Part shown: one piece after another, positions 1 to 12,657 of the stretch | Layout: each line of letters starts with the position of its first letter | Numbering within the stretch: position 1 is the stretch's first letter | Assembly: GCA_900239685.1 (NCBI GenBank) | Contig: OENT01000501.1 | Span: 42,158 to 106,157 of the forward strand | DNA: 64,000 bases | Direction: 5' to 3' | Source of the DNA: Rotaria macrura | Taxonomy: Eukaryota; Rotifera; Eurotatoria; Philodinida; Philodinidae | Made by a program: the position numbers and the translations under genes | Notes under the pieces: model-generated | Databases searched by the model: none | What the model saw: the letters and a program-made list of their open reading frames with translations, nothing else | What the model was told of the DNA's origin: nothing

Positions 1-3000
1 TACATTCACAGAAATATTAATTACACGTTATACAGAATTGTTTCTCAAATAAACATGATAATTTATATTCTATAACAAAACAACGATTTTGTATTCTTAT
101 CTTAACTGGACTATATTATTTTTTATGTTGTCTTTCAAATAATAAGCATTTCAAAGAAAAAATAAAATTATAAGTTTCGATTTTATTTATAATGTGTGAT
201 ATTGTTTTTATATTTAAAATATAAATGGATCTTCTATCTTTTAGATTGACTTCTTTTTTTCTATAAGAAAAACATAATTAATAAAATACAGTAAATCAAG
301 TTTCTATAATGAATATTAGATGATTTTTTTGAACAATGGAGTATAGAAAGAAAATTTTTCGGAGTAGATCAACGGTAATGAATTCATTTTTCTGAATTTA
401 GCAAACAAAATTTAATATCATGCATGACCAGAGCATGCTTTACGGTATAATCTAGTTAATTGAGATTTTCATTGAGCTCATACTTAAAGCATTACGAATT
501 TGGTCATCAGATAGTGTTTCATTCACAAGCATATTCTCCGTTGATCTAAGCCTCGGGCAATATTCAACTTGCTGTGTCATTAGTACTTCATGAAATCCCG
601 CATAGCGATCCTATGAGTTACGCATATGAAAACACTATCGAATTTTCAAGAAGAATTAATATAGTTCTTTCCAGAGCTCCACGGGACGCGGGACAAGAAG
701 TGTCAAATTTTGCGGAACGGGACGTGACACCCTTTTGGTCGTCCCGTGGAGCTATGGTTCTTTCAAATGACATTCAGAAGTGTACTACTGAAAGATTTTC
801 AATTTGTCTGTGAAAATAAACTATACTCACATGTCCTACTGTTTATGAACGAAGATTTAGTAATTAATGGATATTTGTCGATCTATCATTTCAATGGATC
901 ATATTACACATAGTTCTGCTCTCCAAATACAATTTCAATAGTTTTGTTTTCAATAGAAAGAGATTCAATTGACTAGTCTTTTTTAGTAACTAGTATTCAT
1001 GTAGACATATCTCTTCGTGAACGAAATCACTTCCAAGTTGACAATTTGATCTACATCTGATACTTCTTAATTAGTGAAATAGTCAATCATTACGAAAACC
1101 ATCACAGTACATACAATTACTAGTATTCACATTTGTTAAAGTTCTCCTTTTCTTTATGATTTTCTCCCTCTATGTAATTCGATATAATTCTAGATGAAGT
1201 ATGTTTGAATTTTGCTTGCAACTATATGAAAACCTTCATTACGGATTAAATTCGCGATCCTGTATAGATCGCTGAGAAAAAGTTGCATAATCGACGTTAA
1301 CCATAATTCAAGAGTATTACAAGTACTTTGTTTTCATGACTAAGTATTTTCTACAATTCGAATACTAATCTCGGTACTAAGAAATTGCAAATCGGTTACG
1401 GCACATCCGTACGTGAGAAAAAAATCTGAAAGTTTAGGTTTCATATTACGAAAAATTGCTTTTCAAAAAAAAAATTGAAATGGAACCAGAATTGGGACCA
1501 AAAAGTAATGGTCGTGGAATTTCCTACTCGGGACACGTCTATAAAAACGAGTACTACATAGTGCAAATGCAAATCTCATATTGAAATTAGTTTCGATTGA
1601 TACGTACAGTTAATAATCAATTACAAGATTCTACAACTCTGTGATTCCGAATAAAAAAATAGAAAATGAATCTCTCGTACTCGGAATTAGTTAATATAAA
1701 TAGCTGAAAGATTTCATTGCAATATGACTTTTCTTTAATTGAATTTGCTCGGTTGTCTGAATATGAACTTAACATATTCTTTCATATAGCACTTTAATTA
1801 ACTGTAGTATAATTTCATGCTAATAGAATACTTCATTATCGATCCGTCTTACTTCATTCTAGACAGATGAAACATGACCAGTTAGAATCCAAATTTGATA
1901 ATCTTTGTATATATGGATGACGATGTTTAATGTGTGTAAACCCAGTAAGGTAATCTTGGTCAAAATTTTTAACATATCGAGTTTTACTAACGCCATGAGT
2001 CAATTGGCGAAGGTATTAAACTCAATAATTTCGTTGAGCAAACATTTGTTACATTCTTTAACTTTTTGGAATTGAGGATGACATAAAAGTAATAGGTTTA
2101 CGCACTGTTTGGAAAACGAAACTGAATTACTATCATTTTGTACACGTGAGTTTAATCTACAGGCTGATATTAGAAAATTATTCTCAAACAAAAATGTTTG
2201 AAGACCCGATTTAGAAAGAGTACAACATCTTGTTATTCTAATCGATCTATCATGATTAAGAATAACACGTGACGCTAGAATTTCTGGAAAAAACGTTTGT
2301 TCACTTGAAAGAATTTCTGACGAATAAAAAGCTATGGGTTAGAACTAGAGTTTAATGTAAACTCAGAAATTGTTTGAACAAAATAACTTTTCGTATTTTC
2401 ACTACTGGGATCCGAAGCTAAATGTTGGAACCTTCACTGATATATCAGCTTCTAAAGTAAAATTCACTATTCGAGCTCTTCTGTGTCTTTCGACCAACCA
2501 TCTCAATTTGCGTTTTTCCTAAACTAACATGGTTTTAAAAACTCAACTATTTGACGAAATTTGTTTCACGTAGAAAGGAGCTCCTGGAAAAGATGCCCAT
2601 AGCTTCATTTGACTGAAAGCTAAAAATTCGATCATGATCATATTTTGTAAAGAAGTATCAGTTCTAGAAAAATACTGAATCCGGTCATTTTTTATATCTT
2701 TCATGAGGTACTTGTGGAGGTTAGCAAAAACCTGTTGTTCGTTGACCAAACCAATCTTTTAGATCTTGCAAAGATTCGATTACTACTCTTCAAGTAGGTC
2801 AAAATGAAACCAAACATTCTATTCAGAAATTTTCACACTAACAGTTATACAAACTTTTTTATTTCGACTCGACATGTAGAAGTTCAATGCATTGACAATC
2901 GGCATTATCTAGTATGTGTATTGAATTCTTCTTCGTGATCGATTGTTTATTAGCACAGTATTTACATGCGTAGTGTATACTCATTTTACTAGACATATAA

Positions 3001-3433
3001 GTTAACAAGAAAGTTAGCGATATGAATCTATTAACGAATGAAAATATACCTAACAATTAGAAGATGCTATTTTTTCATAAGATAAATTTCATATTTATCC
3101 TACTAGAAGATGAATCGAGGTTTGAAAATCAATTAGCATATACATCATCAATCATCGTTTTTCTTATGTGTTAAAATTGAGGTCATACGAGTGCGCAACT
3201 TTTTCTTTTCCCGTACATTCGATACACTTGATAAGCACGGTATACATTTTTTTTTCTGTTCTGTGTAATTTACCTTTCTATTATTTCGTTTTTCTTTTTT
3301 CTATTTTATTATTTACATGAGTTTAAATAAAGTTTATGTACGTGAAAACATTTTAACATTAAAAATCTAGCTTATCTTTTTGCTACATAGAAAAACAATA
3401 ACTATTTCATGGTGACACTAATATTTATGAAAG
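1..3433. other. AT-rich intergenic DNA with one small hAT-type MITE
   Basis: No convincing coding region is visible on either strand. The few open frames of 60-80 codons have AT-driven composition, no recognisable motif and no fitting splice neighbours. The only defined structure is the 85-bp inverted-repeat element at 672-756, listed separately. The last 200 bases before the exonuclease start are poly-T and poly-A rich and could hold its promoter, but no clear TATA box stands out. Confidence 0.5.
672..756. mobile_element. hAT-type MITE, 85 bp, with 8-bp target duplication
   Basis: The ends are near-perfect terminal inverted repeats. The left end reads CAGAGCTCCACGGGACG and the right end, reverse-complemented, reads CATAGCTCCACGGGACG (16 of 17 match). 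The element is flanked by an exact 8-bp direct repeat, GTTCTTTC, at 664-671 and 757-764. CA-starting termini and an 8-bp target-site duplication are the signature of hAT-superfamily insertions. The interior is only about 50 bp, so it cannot code for a transposase and would have to be mobilised in trans. A 79-codon open frame running through it is a by-product of the repeat. Confidence 0.8.
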
Positions 3434-5706
3434 ATGAATGCAGATGATATTCGTCTTTTATCATATTATTTAATTCCAAAAGATTGGACGATTCATTTAA
3501 TTGATCGAAGAACAAATGAAGAACAGCTTCAAGTAAATCGAAAAAATTTTGAAGTGTCTTTTTGTTTTTATAAAAAGAATTCGTTATTCGTATGTTTTTT
3601 TTCTTCATATCTAGCAAATTCAACGAATTATTGATGATGCTCGATTATTGGCATTTGATACTGGTGAATAAATGCTTTATTAATTCTTAAAATATTATTT
3701 TATGTTTTAGAAACAATGCCAAGTTTCTATCATGTAAATTTTCAACGAAATCAAAATTATAGATGGCAAAATGATCGTTGGCAATCATCAAATACTCAAA
3801 ATCAAATAAATTCGTGTAGTAAGTGAGAAATTAGTTCATCAATATAATCTTTTCGTATCGTAGAAAAAGCTCCTAAAGAAATAGAAAGTTTTGAAAATAT
3901 ATTTTTAAAGTATCTTTGTACGATTGCCGTTGTAGATATTCGATCATCTGAAATAGTATTTCCGTGATGAAATCGAATGTATTGAGTTTAATATTAGGTA
4001 GACAAATTTTCACATCGAATATAAAATAGCATCATTTAGAAGCATATGTGTTTGTAATTTCATAAAACAACAACAGTATGGCGAATTACATTTCCCAGGA
4101 GGAAGGATTCCGACCATTGTCAATTACCTTAAATTCATCGTAACTTACCGGGTTAGTTCAGCATCACACTGCAATCAAGGTTTATGATGTATGATTGTAT
4201 TCGTGCCGTAGTTCTTCAACTAGATTGATCTATCTGTCTTGAGAATCGGTTCTATAAATTCACATATTGCATACTCGTGTGTAGGTTTTCGACTTCAACA
4301 AATCTTATAGGATCATCAGTTTCATGAAAAAATATCGCTTTTCTAATGTGTGGATCGATGGCTATAAGTTATACTTTTCTGATTGATATTTCCTATGTAC
4401 CAAAGTTCAACTTGATCATCGGTCCGTACATTAGAAATTTTCTATACCTTGAAACTGATGATGCATACCATTTGATTTGCTAAAGTTGAAAGCAGACGCC
4501 GATAAGTAATGTATGAATGATTTCATTAAAGTATTTAGTAAGTTAATGCTAGTAGAAATTTATATAGAAGCTGATAGGAAAGGATGAAAATTTGGTCTCG
4601 AATAGAGCGTCATTGGTCAGAATTAAAAGTGCAATAAGAAGTTTTTGGATTCCATTGCGAGACTTATTTTTTGGACATTGCCTGATCACTCAACTTATTT
4701 TCGTAGACAATGGGTTTAGTATCTACGATTTTTCTCGAAATATTGAACAATTATACGTTCACGTCAGCTGTTATCAGGTTTACATTCCGATGCTTTCATT
4801 ACTGTGATTCTTCTGATTTTTAAACAGGCTAGTTCTTTTATAGATATTCGCTTCAATATATATATATCAATAATAATAAATCCAATGGTATCCAGTCGAG
4901 TGACTATGGAACTCGTGAGATCGGAACAATTCCTATAATAATGTGACAGTACTTAAAAAACACTCTATAAACGGTCAAGATTCAGAAAGACATACGATAA
5001 TGTAGACATACTCTCCAATGACTTTTCTACTAGAAGATTAAATCTTAATCCTAAATGTTTTAAGCACCATGTTCATCAAAACTCTCGAAATAATCTTATC
5101 TTTCAATGATATTGAACAGATCGAACATTTCCTAGATTAACTTACTAATAATATGAATTATTTATATGTTCTAGTAAGTAAACCATCGCTTCTTCAAGTT
5201 GCTATTCGTAGTCGAAAACGGCATGGTAAAAATGTTCTTCTTTTTGATCTTCAAGAATTATTTGATCGTTCCAATAAACATTATCATGAATGTAAAACAA
5301 GTACTATCGTTCATAATTTAATACGATTAGTATTTAATCATTCAAATGCCTATAAAATTTCTCAATCATTATTAAATGATTTAGCCCAATTGAAATGTTC
5401 ATTCGATGAAGATTGCTTTCATTCATCAACACTACATCATTGTATTGAATTATCAGATATTTATCGTAAAGTTTTTCCAAATGAAAAATACCAACCAATC
5501 TATAGTTTACAACGTATGACAGCAATGACACTTCATTTTCAATTAGATAAAAAACAACAATGTGCTAATTGGTCAAAACGACCATTAACACAATCATTGA
5601 AAGATTATGCTGCTATCGATGTTATTGTTATGATCGATATTTATGAACGATTGAAAAAAAGAATTGAAGAAGAATTAAATGATCAAACTGATGAACTATT
5701 AACATG
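3434..5706 (+). CDS. DEDDy 3'-5' exonuclease, EXD/Mut-7 type (3' end unresolved)
   Basis: This is predicted to be a nuclease removing nucleotides from 3' ends of RNA or DNA. Proposed exons are 3434-3532, 3615-3663, 3711-3818 and 5175-5706; all junctions are GT-AG and in phase. Exonuclease motif I is the DTE in LLAFDTE, across the exon 2/3 junction. Motif II is probably NDLAQL. Motif III is LKDYAAID (Y-x3-D) after LDKKQQCANWSKRPL, a stretch typical of the family. Between motif I and the PSLLQVAI strand sits an unusual N/Q-rich insertion of about 25 residues. The third intron would be 1356 bp. An alternative exon at 3864-3967 also splices in frame but ends at a stop, giving a truncated protein. 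The last exon ends at a strong donor (CATG|GTAAGT), so coding continues downstream, but I could not place the next exon with confidence. Confidence 0.7.
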
Positions 5707-5710
5707 GTAA

Positions 5711-8245
5711 GTTAACACATGACATATCGAAATAATAAGTACAAAGAGTGTTGAGATGCAGAGCACTGCAAGACAATCAAAAATTTGTCTTATCTCATTC
5801 TGTCACTTTCATATAATTCATCTTTGTCGAAATGCAATTGAAAAGCATTCAATGAATTGAAATTTTCTTCTTCCATACTATATAGTTCATTTATTTCATT
5901 AAGCAATGCTGATAGAGTAAAACTGATCTGAGAAAGACGGGGTCGCGTAAGCCAACTGATTTTTTCCCCAGAACGAGATAAATACTAACCGTTAGAGAAT
6001 TCCATCTTTCTTTTTGACCATCGTGTCCGAATTCAAAGGAAAATATAAGAGTAAAATCAAACATTTTTATCACTAGTCTCGGATTCTGTATCGAATAAAA
6101 TATTTTTCAACTTTTTTTGAACTAGAGGAAAAATCAAGATTAATTGTTTGATCTTCTAAATCGTTCATGTTCTTCAGAATTCGATACTGATTCTCATCGT
6201 AGTTTTATATATGTGTAAACAAACATTGCTAACATCAAAGAAATGCATTTTAGTTTGTGTTCGATTTCGAGTTTTCAAAGTTAACAGTTGCTATCTCCTA
6301 GTAATGAAACAGTAAAATCTGTGAGGATTCTTTAACCCATGCCACTATAATGTTTGTTATATATTGATTAGAATTTCGCTCATCAGGTATATTCCTTGCA
6401 TTACAAATGTAATGTCGTAAGGAACAACAGTCTCACTGAAATTGTCACTAGCCTTGTATTGTGTCTCTTAAAGTAACAGACCTATTGATCTTAAAAGCTC
6501 GAATGTAATTAAGTGAAGTTTATCTGATTCATTAGTTTGTGTTGCAAAATTACCGAAGCACATCCTTTTTATCCATCGAAATTGATTGGATTGTTTACAG
6601 AAGACAACAATTTTTATGCGATTCACCTCCCGATGTCCACAACTGTAGACATTGTAGTCACATGAATATTCTAATTTAACGAGGCATTCATAGTTTTTAA
6701 AGAGTACATTACACAAATAATGAGTATCTATCCAACAGATCTACATGTATTTGACGAGAAAAGTAATCAACAATTAAAAACTGAATTTCTTTTATTATCA
6801 ATCGAGAGAAAATTAGGTTTCTAGAAGCAAATAATCAAAGTTAATTTTGATGACACGTACAGCCATGTTCACATCTATGGATACTCGGTTGGTAAAATGT
6901 TTAGAAGATAATGCACAGCAATTTAGAAAGAGATCGCCATGGAAGCAATATTGAAAGTAACATATGACAAATCGATAGAAATGTTGAATGAATGATACGA
7001 TTGATTTGAAGATATCATAACAGAAAATATATGTTCACTAATAAACAACTAAGGACTTCGAAGTTTCCTTGCCATGAAAAGCAAAGTATCCAATTGATAA
7101 TCTGCATTTTACAGCAAAGTGTAAAATAGAGTATCAAACGCATATCGTAAGGATCTTGAATGTTTTGCTACCATTGTGGATATGGAAATTTTTAAATTAA
7201 CAGATTATCAATCTTCACTTCAAAACTCTGTGTAGATAATGGAAGGATGTTTCTGTGAATAGAATTCAAGATTTGATCATAGTAATACTTTTCTTTATGT
7301 ATCATAAGATTGTGCATGCTTTCCTTCAATTATTTCATTGACCTATTAAAAAGCTAAATAACATGTTTTGTTCCGTTTAGAATTCAGAGTTTTTAGTCTT
7401 AAAATTTCGGATTAGAAATCATGATAATCAGATTCAAAAGTTGAATTGTTAATTTCTTTCTTTTCAATATAGAGCTTGTTCATGTGATTATTGAATAAAA
7501 TTTAATTTATTGGTCATGCTTATCTATGAAGCTCTTTAACATTCGTTTTATCTTATAGTACTCACGGTACCCTGGCATAAGTTAAATCATTCCATTCTTT
7601 TATCTATTGAATTTAAAATGTAAGAGAATCAAGCTAATTGATACATTTCTCTTTTTTGAGAATGACCTTCTTATAAATCAGGTAAACAGTCAAAGTTTCA
7701 TTGAATATGAAACATCAATGTTTGTTTAATTAAATCTGATATGATGAATACGTACACTAGGAAATAGTTTATTTAATCAAAAAGTGTCTAGGCTGATTCC
7801 TATTCGGAGCAAAAGATCTTGAAAACGATTTCGTCATCAAAATAAACAAGATTTTTCTGATCTTCACACGATCTGATTTCATATTCCAGCAGAAGATATG
7901 GCATCTCCATTGTGGAACGCTACACCCGCACTAGGAGATTACGTGATGTGACTTCCCTCGAGAGGGAGATATCGCAACGACCTCAAGAGAAGTGAGCACT
8001 TCTTCAAATCCTGTATATGTGACATGGCTCTCATATCACAAACCTATCCAAGAAAAATATTAATTTCTGTAGTTTATAACTAGATGGCTTTTATTTTAAC
8101 AGAAAGAAAAGTAATTGGATAATGGTAAAATAAGGACTTAAATTTGATTGGTTTAAAGCTTGTATGTGGAATATATGAATGAATATAGTTTCTTATGCTA
8201 TAGCTTACTGGTTTCGACCTATTTGTTTTTTAAAGTACAGATAAT
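5711..8245. other. Non-coding stretch, possible missing 3' exons of the exonuclease
   Basis: No long open frame. The upstream exonuclease exon ends at a donor site in phase 2, so at least one short terminal exon should lie here. A candidate that keeps frame follows the acceptor CACAG near 6899 and would add about 16 codons, but nothing in its sequence confirms it. Around 7895-8030 base composition is noticeably more GC-rich than the surroundings (contains ACTTCCCTCGAGAGGGAG), which suggests a fragment of inserted DNA of unknown type. Confidence 0.3.
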
Positions 8246-9487
8246 ATGAGCCTGCAAAATACTCTACGAGCAGGTTTTGAAAAGGAATTTCGTGGAAACA
8301 AGTGAGTTTTGAGTTCATTGTCTGCATTCTGGCACTCTAGTCAGCTGAAAGAAAAGTCATGCCTCCGAAGAGCGAGTTGCATGCAATATATTGATGGTTA
8401 ATTGAAGAACTAATGCTAATGATTATTTTCTTGTCAATGGTAGATTCAATTTTGGTTCTATGTGATATGGAATCTCTCTCACGCATGAATGACCCATTCA
8501 TGGATATGTTCATTTAAATTTCTTCTTTCCGTTTTTGTTTTTTGGGGGTACAGCTGTTCGATGATTACTATTTATCGTTCTAATACTTCGTAGGATAAAT
8601 ATGGTAAACAAAAGAAAATGATATATTTTTCTTCGACTTATAGGGAAAGTTTTGAAAACTCTATTACAACATCAATTGATCTAGATCGACTCGTTCTTTA
8701 TCATTGTACATGTGGTGAACGATTCATCACAAATAAAACACGTAATAAACATGCACGAACCTGTGTACAACAACAACAACAACAGTGTATTGATCAAATA
8801 TCAGCAATGAATGAAAATCGTCCACGTAAAAAAAAGACGAAAAACTTTTTAGTTAATCATATTGATCCCGTACGACCCGAAACGACTGTAACATCATCAT
8901 CACCGAAACTTGACTTTGATGCCCCACCACCATGTGGTCGTGGATACATTCCACCAGCACTTAAACGCGCCTATCAATCGATGAATGAAATATCTCTATA
9001 CGAACAAGTTCGATGTTCAACAGCTTTCGATGAACTTATTCAATTAAATGAAAATCGTCCACCGGATGCTCAATTTTTTCTTGAAGACGACGATACAGAA
9101 GTTGCACAAGCATTCGGTCTTGAAATAATGAATATATCATCTAAACCCAAACGATTAAATACAATCGAATTGAATGGATCATCCATACGTGTATCGAAGA
9201 AAAATTTAAAAATAGCTGCCTATCCACCAAAAACACAATCTCGTATGTGCATGAAATTAATATGTCTGTGAATGACTAGTCATTTTTTATTTTCCACTTT
9301 AGTATCACAAAATAGTACGAAAAAATATTATGATGAAAATGATTTACTCGATCGTTTAAAAGACGATTTTGATAGTCAACCTGATTTTCATTGCCATCTT
9401 TTCGGCTTAGGTGGTCGTGGGCGATCTTTATCAATGTATTCTTCTCCACCAGAACCATCTCTTAGTAATCACAATTATCATATGTAA
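8246..9487 (+). CDS. Small protein with a single CCHC-like zinc-finger motif
   Basis: Three exons, 8246-8301, 8644-9242 and 9303-9487, join in frame into 279 residues. The first junction (AA|G) recreates a lysine codon, and the second intron is 60 bp with standard splice sites. Near residue 33 there is a compact metal-binding motif, CTCGERF followed by RNKHARTC, spacing C-x-C ... H-x3-C, so one zinc ion could be held. It is followed by a polyglutamine run, a basic RKKKTK patch that could be a nuclear signal, and a proline-rich CGRGYIPPALKRAYQSM segment. The C-terminal half is acidic, then low-complexity Ser/Pro. I do not recognise the family; nucleic-acid binding is a guess from the finger and basic patch. 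The start was chosen as the first ATG of the upstream exon, which follows an acceptor-like TACAG, so a 5' untranslated exon is possible. Confidence 0.6.
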
Positions 9488-11076
9488 ACACTGTCAGAGT
9501 TCAGATACTGTTCTATCTTGAACAGATTTAACATTGATGTATTATTGTTTTGTCATAAGTTAATACAAATCCTATTCTTTTATGTATCATTTCTTTGCTT
9601 ATTACATTGTTCGGTGAAAGATTTTTCTATAGATGTATGATTTCATTTTTGATTTCTATGTAATTGATTTCCATCGTATTATATAAATATCTACAATAAG
9701 TATCTTATGTTGCTACAATGGGATTTATGTAAATGATATTGATAACGATTGAATTGTTTCTGTTTACGAACGTATGAATTTATGGTATGGTGTTCAAATC
9801 TCGAAAAATTAAAATCTCGAAGAAAGAAATGTCAAATTTCTGGCGGTTCATGGTAGATATGATTATAGTAATGAGATAGTGCGTGAGTAAGGCTGAAATA
9901 CTATTTAAATCCTTTCTCAAAATGAAGTAGTCCAATAGGATCTTTCGGAAAATATTGATCGTGAATTTCGACAGAAATTTGTAGAAAATCCGACAACTTC
10001 CAACGGATTTCTATAGGATCCAATGGGATCTACCAGTCGGACTGATCGTCCTATGCTATGATGATAAATCAATTATAAATGGTGAAATGAAAGAAAACCA
10101 ATCACGTGATCGCAGAATGAGAGAACATCTTTCCGGTTTTCTAATTTTGAACTGGGATTTTACGCTTCGAGCTTTTCGAAATTTTGTCTTTCGAGATTTG
10201 AGAATTATTCGAATTTATTGGTAGTAGACTTGTGTCTTCACTGTAGATCTCTATTTTGTCACGATATCAAAAGTTACACAACATGATATAAAATTCATTT
10301 CAAAAGTTATCAGTATAAAGAAGAATCTATGTTTGTAAATATAGAAGGAATATTTCGTACGCAGAACTATTCTGTTCATTCGAAGTATAATATCAATATT
10401 GAGAGAGTACACTCTTACCTATTCAATGCATCCGTTCAAATTCAAATCAAATATTTGCTATGGTAGAAAAAAAAAGAAATTCAATATCACTTATCGTACG
10501 AGATAAATTAATATCAAAATAGCGCAATGCAACAAAGTTATTATTGACTAAAGAGAAAAGTCAACTTTCTTTCTCATTTTTCGTTTACATGATAAATATC
10601 ATTTTTAGTCTTCTCATTTGACTTGTAAGCCATAAACGAACGTGTACGTATTAGAAAGTTCATCAAGCGACAAGTTAATCGTAATTAATCATACAGTATG
10701 ATACGTATTGTTTTTTGAATAGTAGATGATGTTCTAAAATCACCTACATATATGAATGAACTAGATTTTCTAATAGAGACTTCATTAAAATTGCAATCAT
10801 ATACTTCAAATTTACACGAGCATAAAAACATGGCACGAAATGCAATATTCTTTCAAGTCAAAATGTAACCAATCATATTCATGAATACACGAATAGTTAT
10901 TGAAAAAGAAGACTGTAAAAAGCGTCTGTAGTTATTTATTGAATGTTTTTAATCAACAAAGAGAAGAAAAAACGAGAAAAAAGAAGGCCTATTGCAAGTA
11001 GGCATATTTTTAAAAAAAATTATTAAAGCATTTTTTTTGTCTTGTTTTAACTTTAAAAAAAAACCATTTAAATAGT
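9488..11076. other. Intergenic AT-rich DNA
   Basis: Nothing codes here that I can support. The segment at 9790-10200 is less AT-rich and contains runs such as CAACGGATTTCTATAGGATCC, but it shows no inverted ends or open frame. The final 150 bases before the next gene are poly-A/T rich. Confidence 0.45.
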
Positions 11077-12657
11077 ATGCATCGTCGAACTCAAAATAAT
11101 AATTATAGAAATTATTCTTATCTAGTTCTATCAAATGCAACATCTTCCAGAATTAATCATCATCAATCTTCTGATCCTCGTTTACATACACAACAAACAG
11201 TTTCATCGAACATAACGCCTATCCCTATATATTCGACGCCACGTATTCCACATCAACATAAATCATCCGTAACTGTCTCTCGTTTATCTCAACCGAAATC
11301 AATATTGATCAATCGAAAATCTGCTAAATATCAACAGCCTTCTGTACCATCTCTTCCGATCATATATAGACCTGCGAATGTAAGTCGCACTTCATCAACA
11401 GATGAAGCTCGTCTTGCAACAGCTAGTGCTATGCGTGAATGTTTATTAGAAAGTATTCAACGAAATATTAATGAGATCGATCAAGAATTAACTTCATTAC
11501 AAAAACGACCAACACCATCACAACATACTTCACCACATCTTCCGCCTATAGAAGATGTAAGACGAACATCTACACAACGAAAACTACCGTCGAAATTCGA
11601 TGAGAATTCTATGTGGCCTAATAAACCGAAAAGAATCTATCATGTTGTTCCACGTATAACAAGAGACATCAAAACAACATCAAAACACACTGTATCCATG
11701 CCTACTGAACAAATTTTCTCCAATTCCCTTATTAGTCAATATCATTATGGACCGGAAGTAGAAGAAATTGAAATTCATGAAAATGATCCAGAAAATTCTG
11801 ATTTTAAATTAACTGTTCGTGATATGTCTCCAGTCAATTTTTATGAAGCATTTCCTGTTGATCATTATCGTCGGCAACAATCTAATTTAATACAAAATCG
11901 TGCACTAATACTAGTTCCTGAATATGTTGATAATCATGATATTAGAATGAATCAATCGGCCGAAGATTTCTATCTGAAAACCGAAATCGATAGAAACAAT
12001 GCTCGATCATTGACTGTTCAGTCCATGCATGATTTAGCATCAGCAAGTAAATTAAATATTCAAGATTTACAATTACTTGTTCATACAGCACCTAAACGTA
12101 AAGTTCGTATTGTATTAGATAATGAAGTGAATTCACATGAAACATTCAATAAGATCGATTCAACTTTAAATAATACCATACTCTCTAAACCTGTTAGACA
12201 TTCTCATCAATCAACTAAAACTCCGGAAACACCACATATCTCATCGTCACAACTAATGAAATATCCTTTGCCTATTAATATGAATTCTGTTTCAAACAAT
12301 GTTCAAAATGATACTCGTGATGATGTCAAAACAGTCGTTTCTGGCCCTTTTAATGTCACAAGTGAATCCACCATCGTTCCGGATGATAATACAAGTAGTA
12401 TTGTTACAAAAAAAATGCAAGAATCATTATCAAATATAAATTCAATACAACAACAACGAATTATTGAAACGAACAATCAATATCGTACAGAAATAGAGAA
12501 GAAAAAGACCAATGAAATGATGAAACATCCAGTTACTTCGATTTTAACATCGTCATCATCGAAGCATATGTTACCAATTTCAATTTATGACAACATTCAC
12601 AGTCAACCCGCTAGAAATAACAATAATAGTACCGAAAAGCATAAACAAACTCTTTAA
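11077..12657 (+). CDS. Uncharacterised 526-aa disordered protein, single exon
   Basis: An uninterrupted 526-codon frame, far longer than chance in this AT-rich DNA, starting at ATG after an in-frame-stop-rich region. The product is rich in Ser, Thr, Asn, Gln, His and Pro and probably mostly disordered. Residues about 110-146 (DEARLATASAMRECLLESIQ and onward) look helical and could form a short coiled coil. Two more conserved-looking islands are around residues 226-262 (acidic, EVEEIEIHENDPEN) and 305-350 (SMHDLASASKLNIQDLQLLV, then PKRKVRIVLDNEV). There is no signal peptide or membrane segment. An A-rich AATAAA-like stretch lies a few bases after the stop (about 12663), a plausible polyadenylation signal. 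I do not recognise the family. The lack of introns contrasts with every other gene in the window, but nothing else suggests a retrocopy. Confidence 0.65.
   Translation: MHRRTQNNNYRNYSYLVLSNATSSRINHHQSSDPRLHTQQTVSSNITPIPIYSTPRIPHQHKSSVTVSRLSQPKSILINRKSAKYQQPSVPSLPIIYRPANVSRTSSTDEARLATASAMRECLLESIQRNINEIDQELTSLQKRPTPSQHTSPHLPPIEDVRRTSTQRKLPSKFDENSMWPNKPKRIYHVVPRITRDIKTTSKHTVSMPTEQIFSNSLISQYHYGPEVEEIEIHENDPENSDFKLTVRDMSPVNFYEAFPVDHYRRQQSNLIQNRALILVPEYVDNHDIRMNQSAEDFYLKTEIDRNNARSLTVQSMHDLASASKLNIQDLQLLVHTAPKRKVRIVLDNEVNSHETFNKIDSTLNNTILSKPVRHSHQSTKTPETPHISSSQLMKYPLPINMNSVSNNVQNDTRDDVKTVVSGPFNVTSESTIVPDDNTSSIVTKKMQESLSNINSIQQQRIIETNNQYRTEIEKKKTNEMMKHPVTSILTSSSSKHMLPISIYDNIHSQPARNNNNSTEKHKQTL

Noticed and set aside
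8594..8603. Possible 10-nt exon (GATAAATATG) between exons 1 and 2 of the zinc-finger gene
   Set aside because: Including it shifts the frame and produces an immediate stop, whereas direct joining of 8301 to 8644 keeps the frame open.
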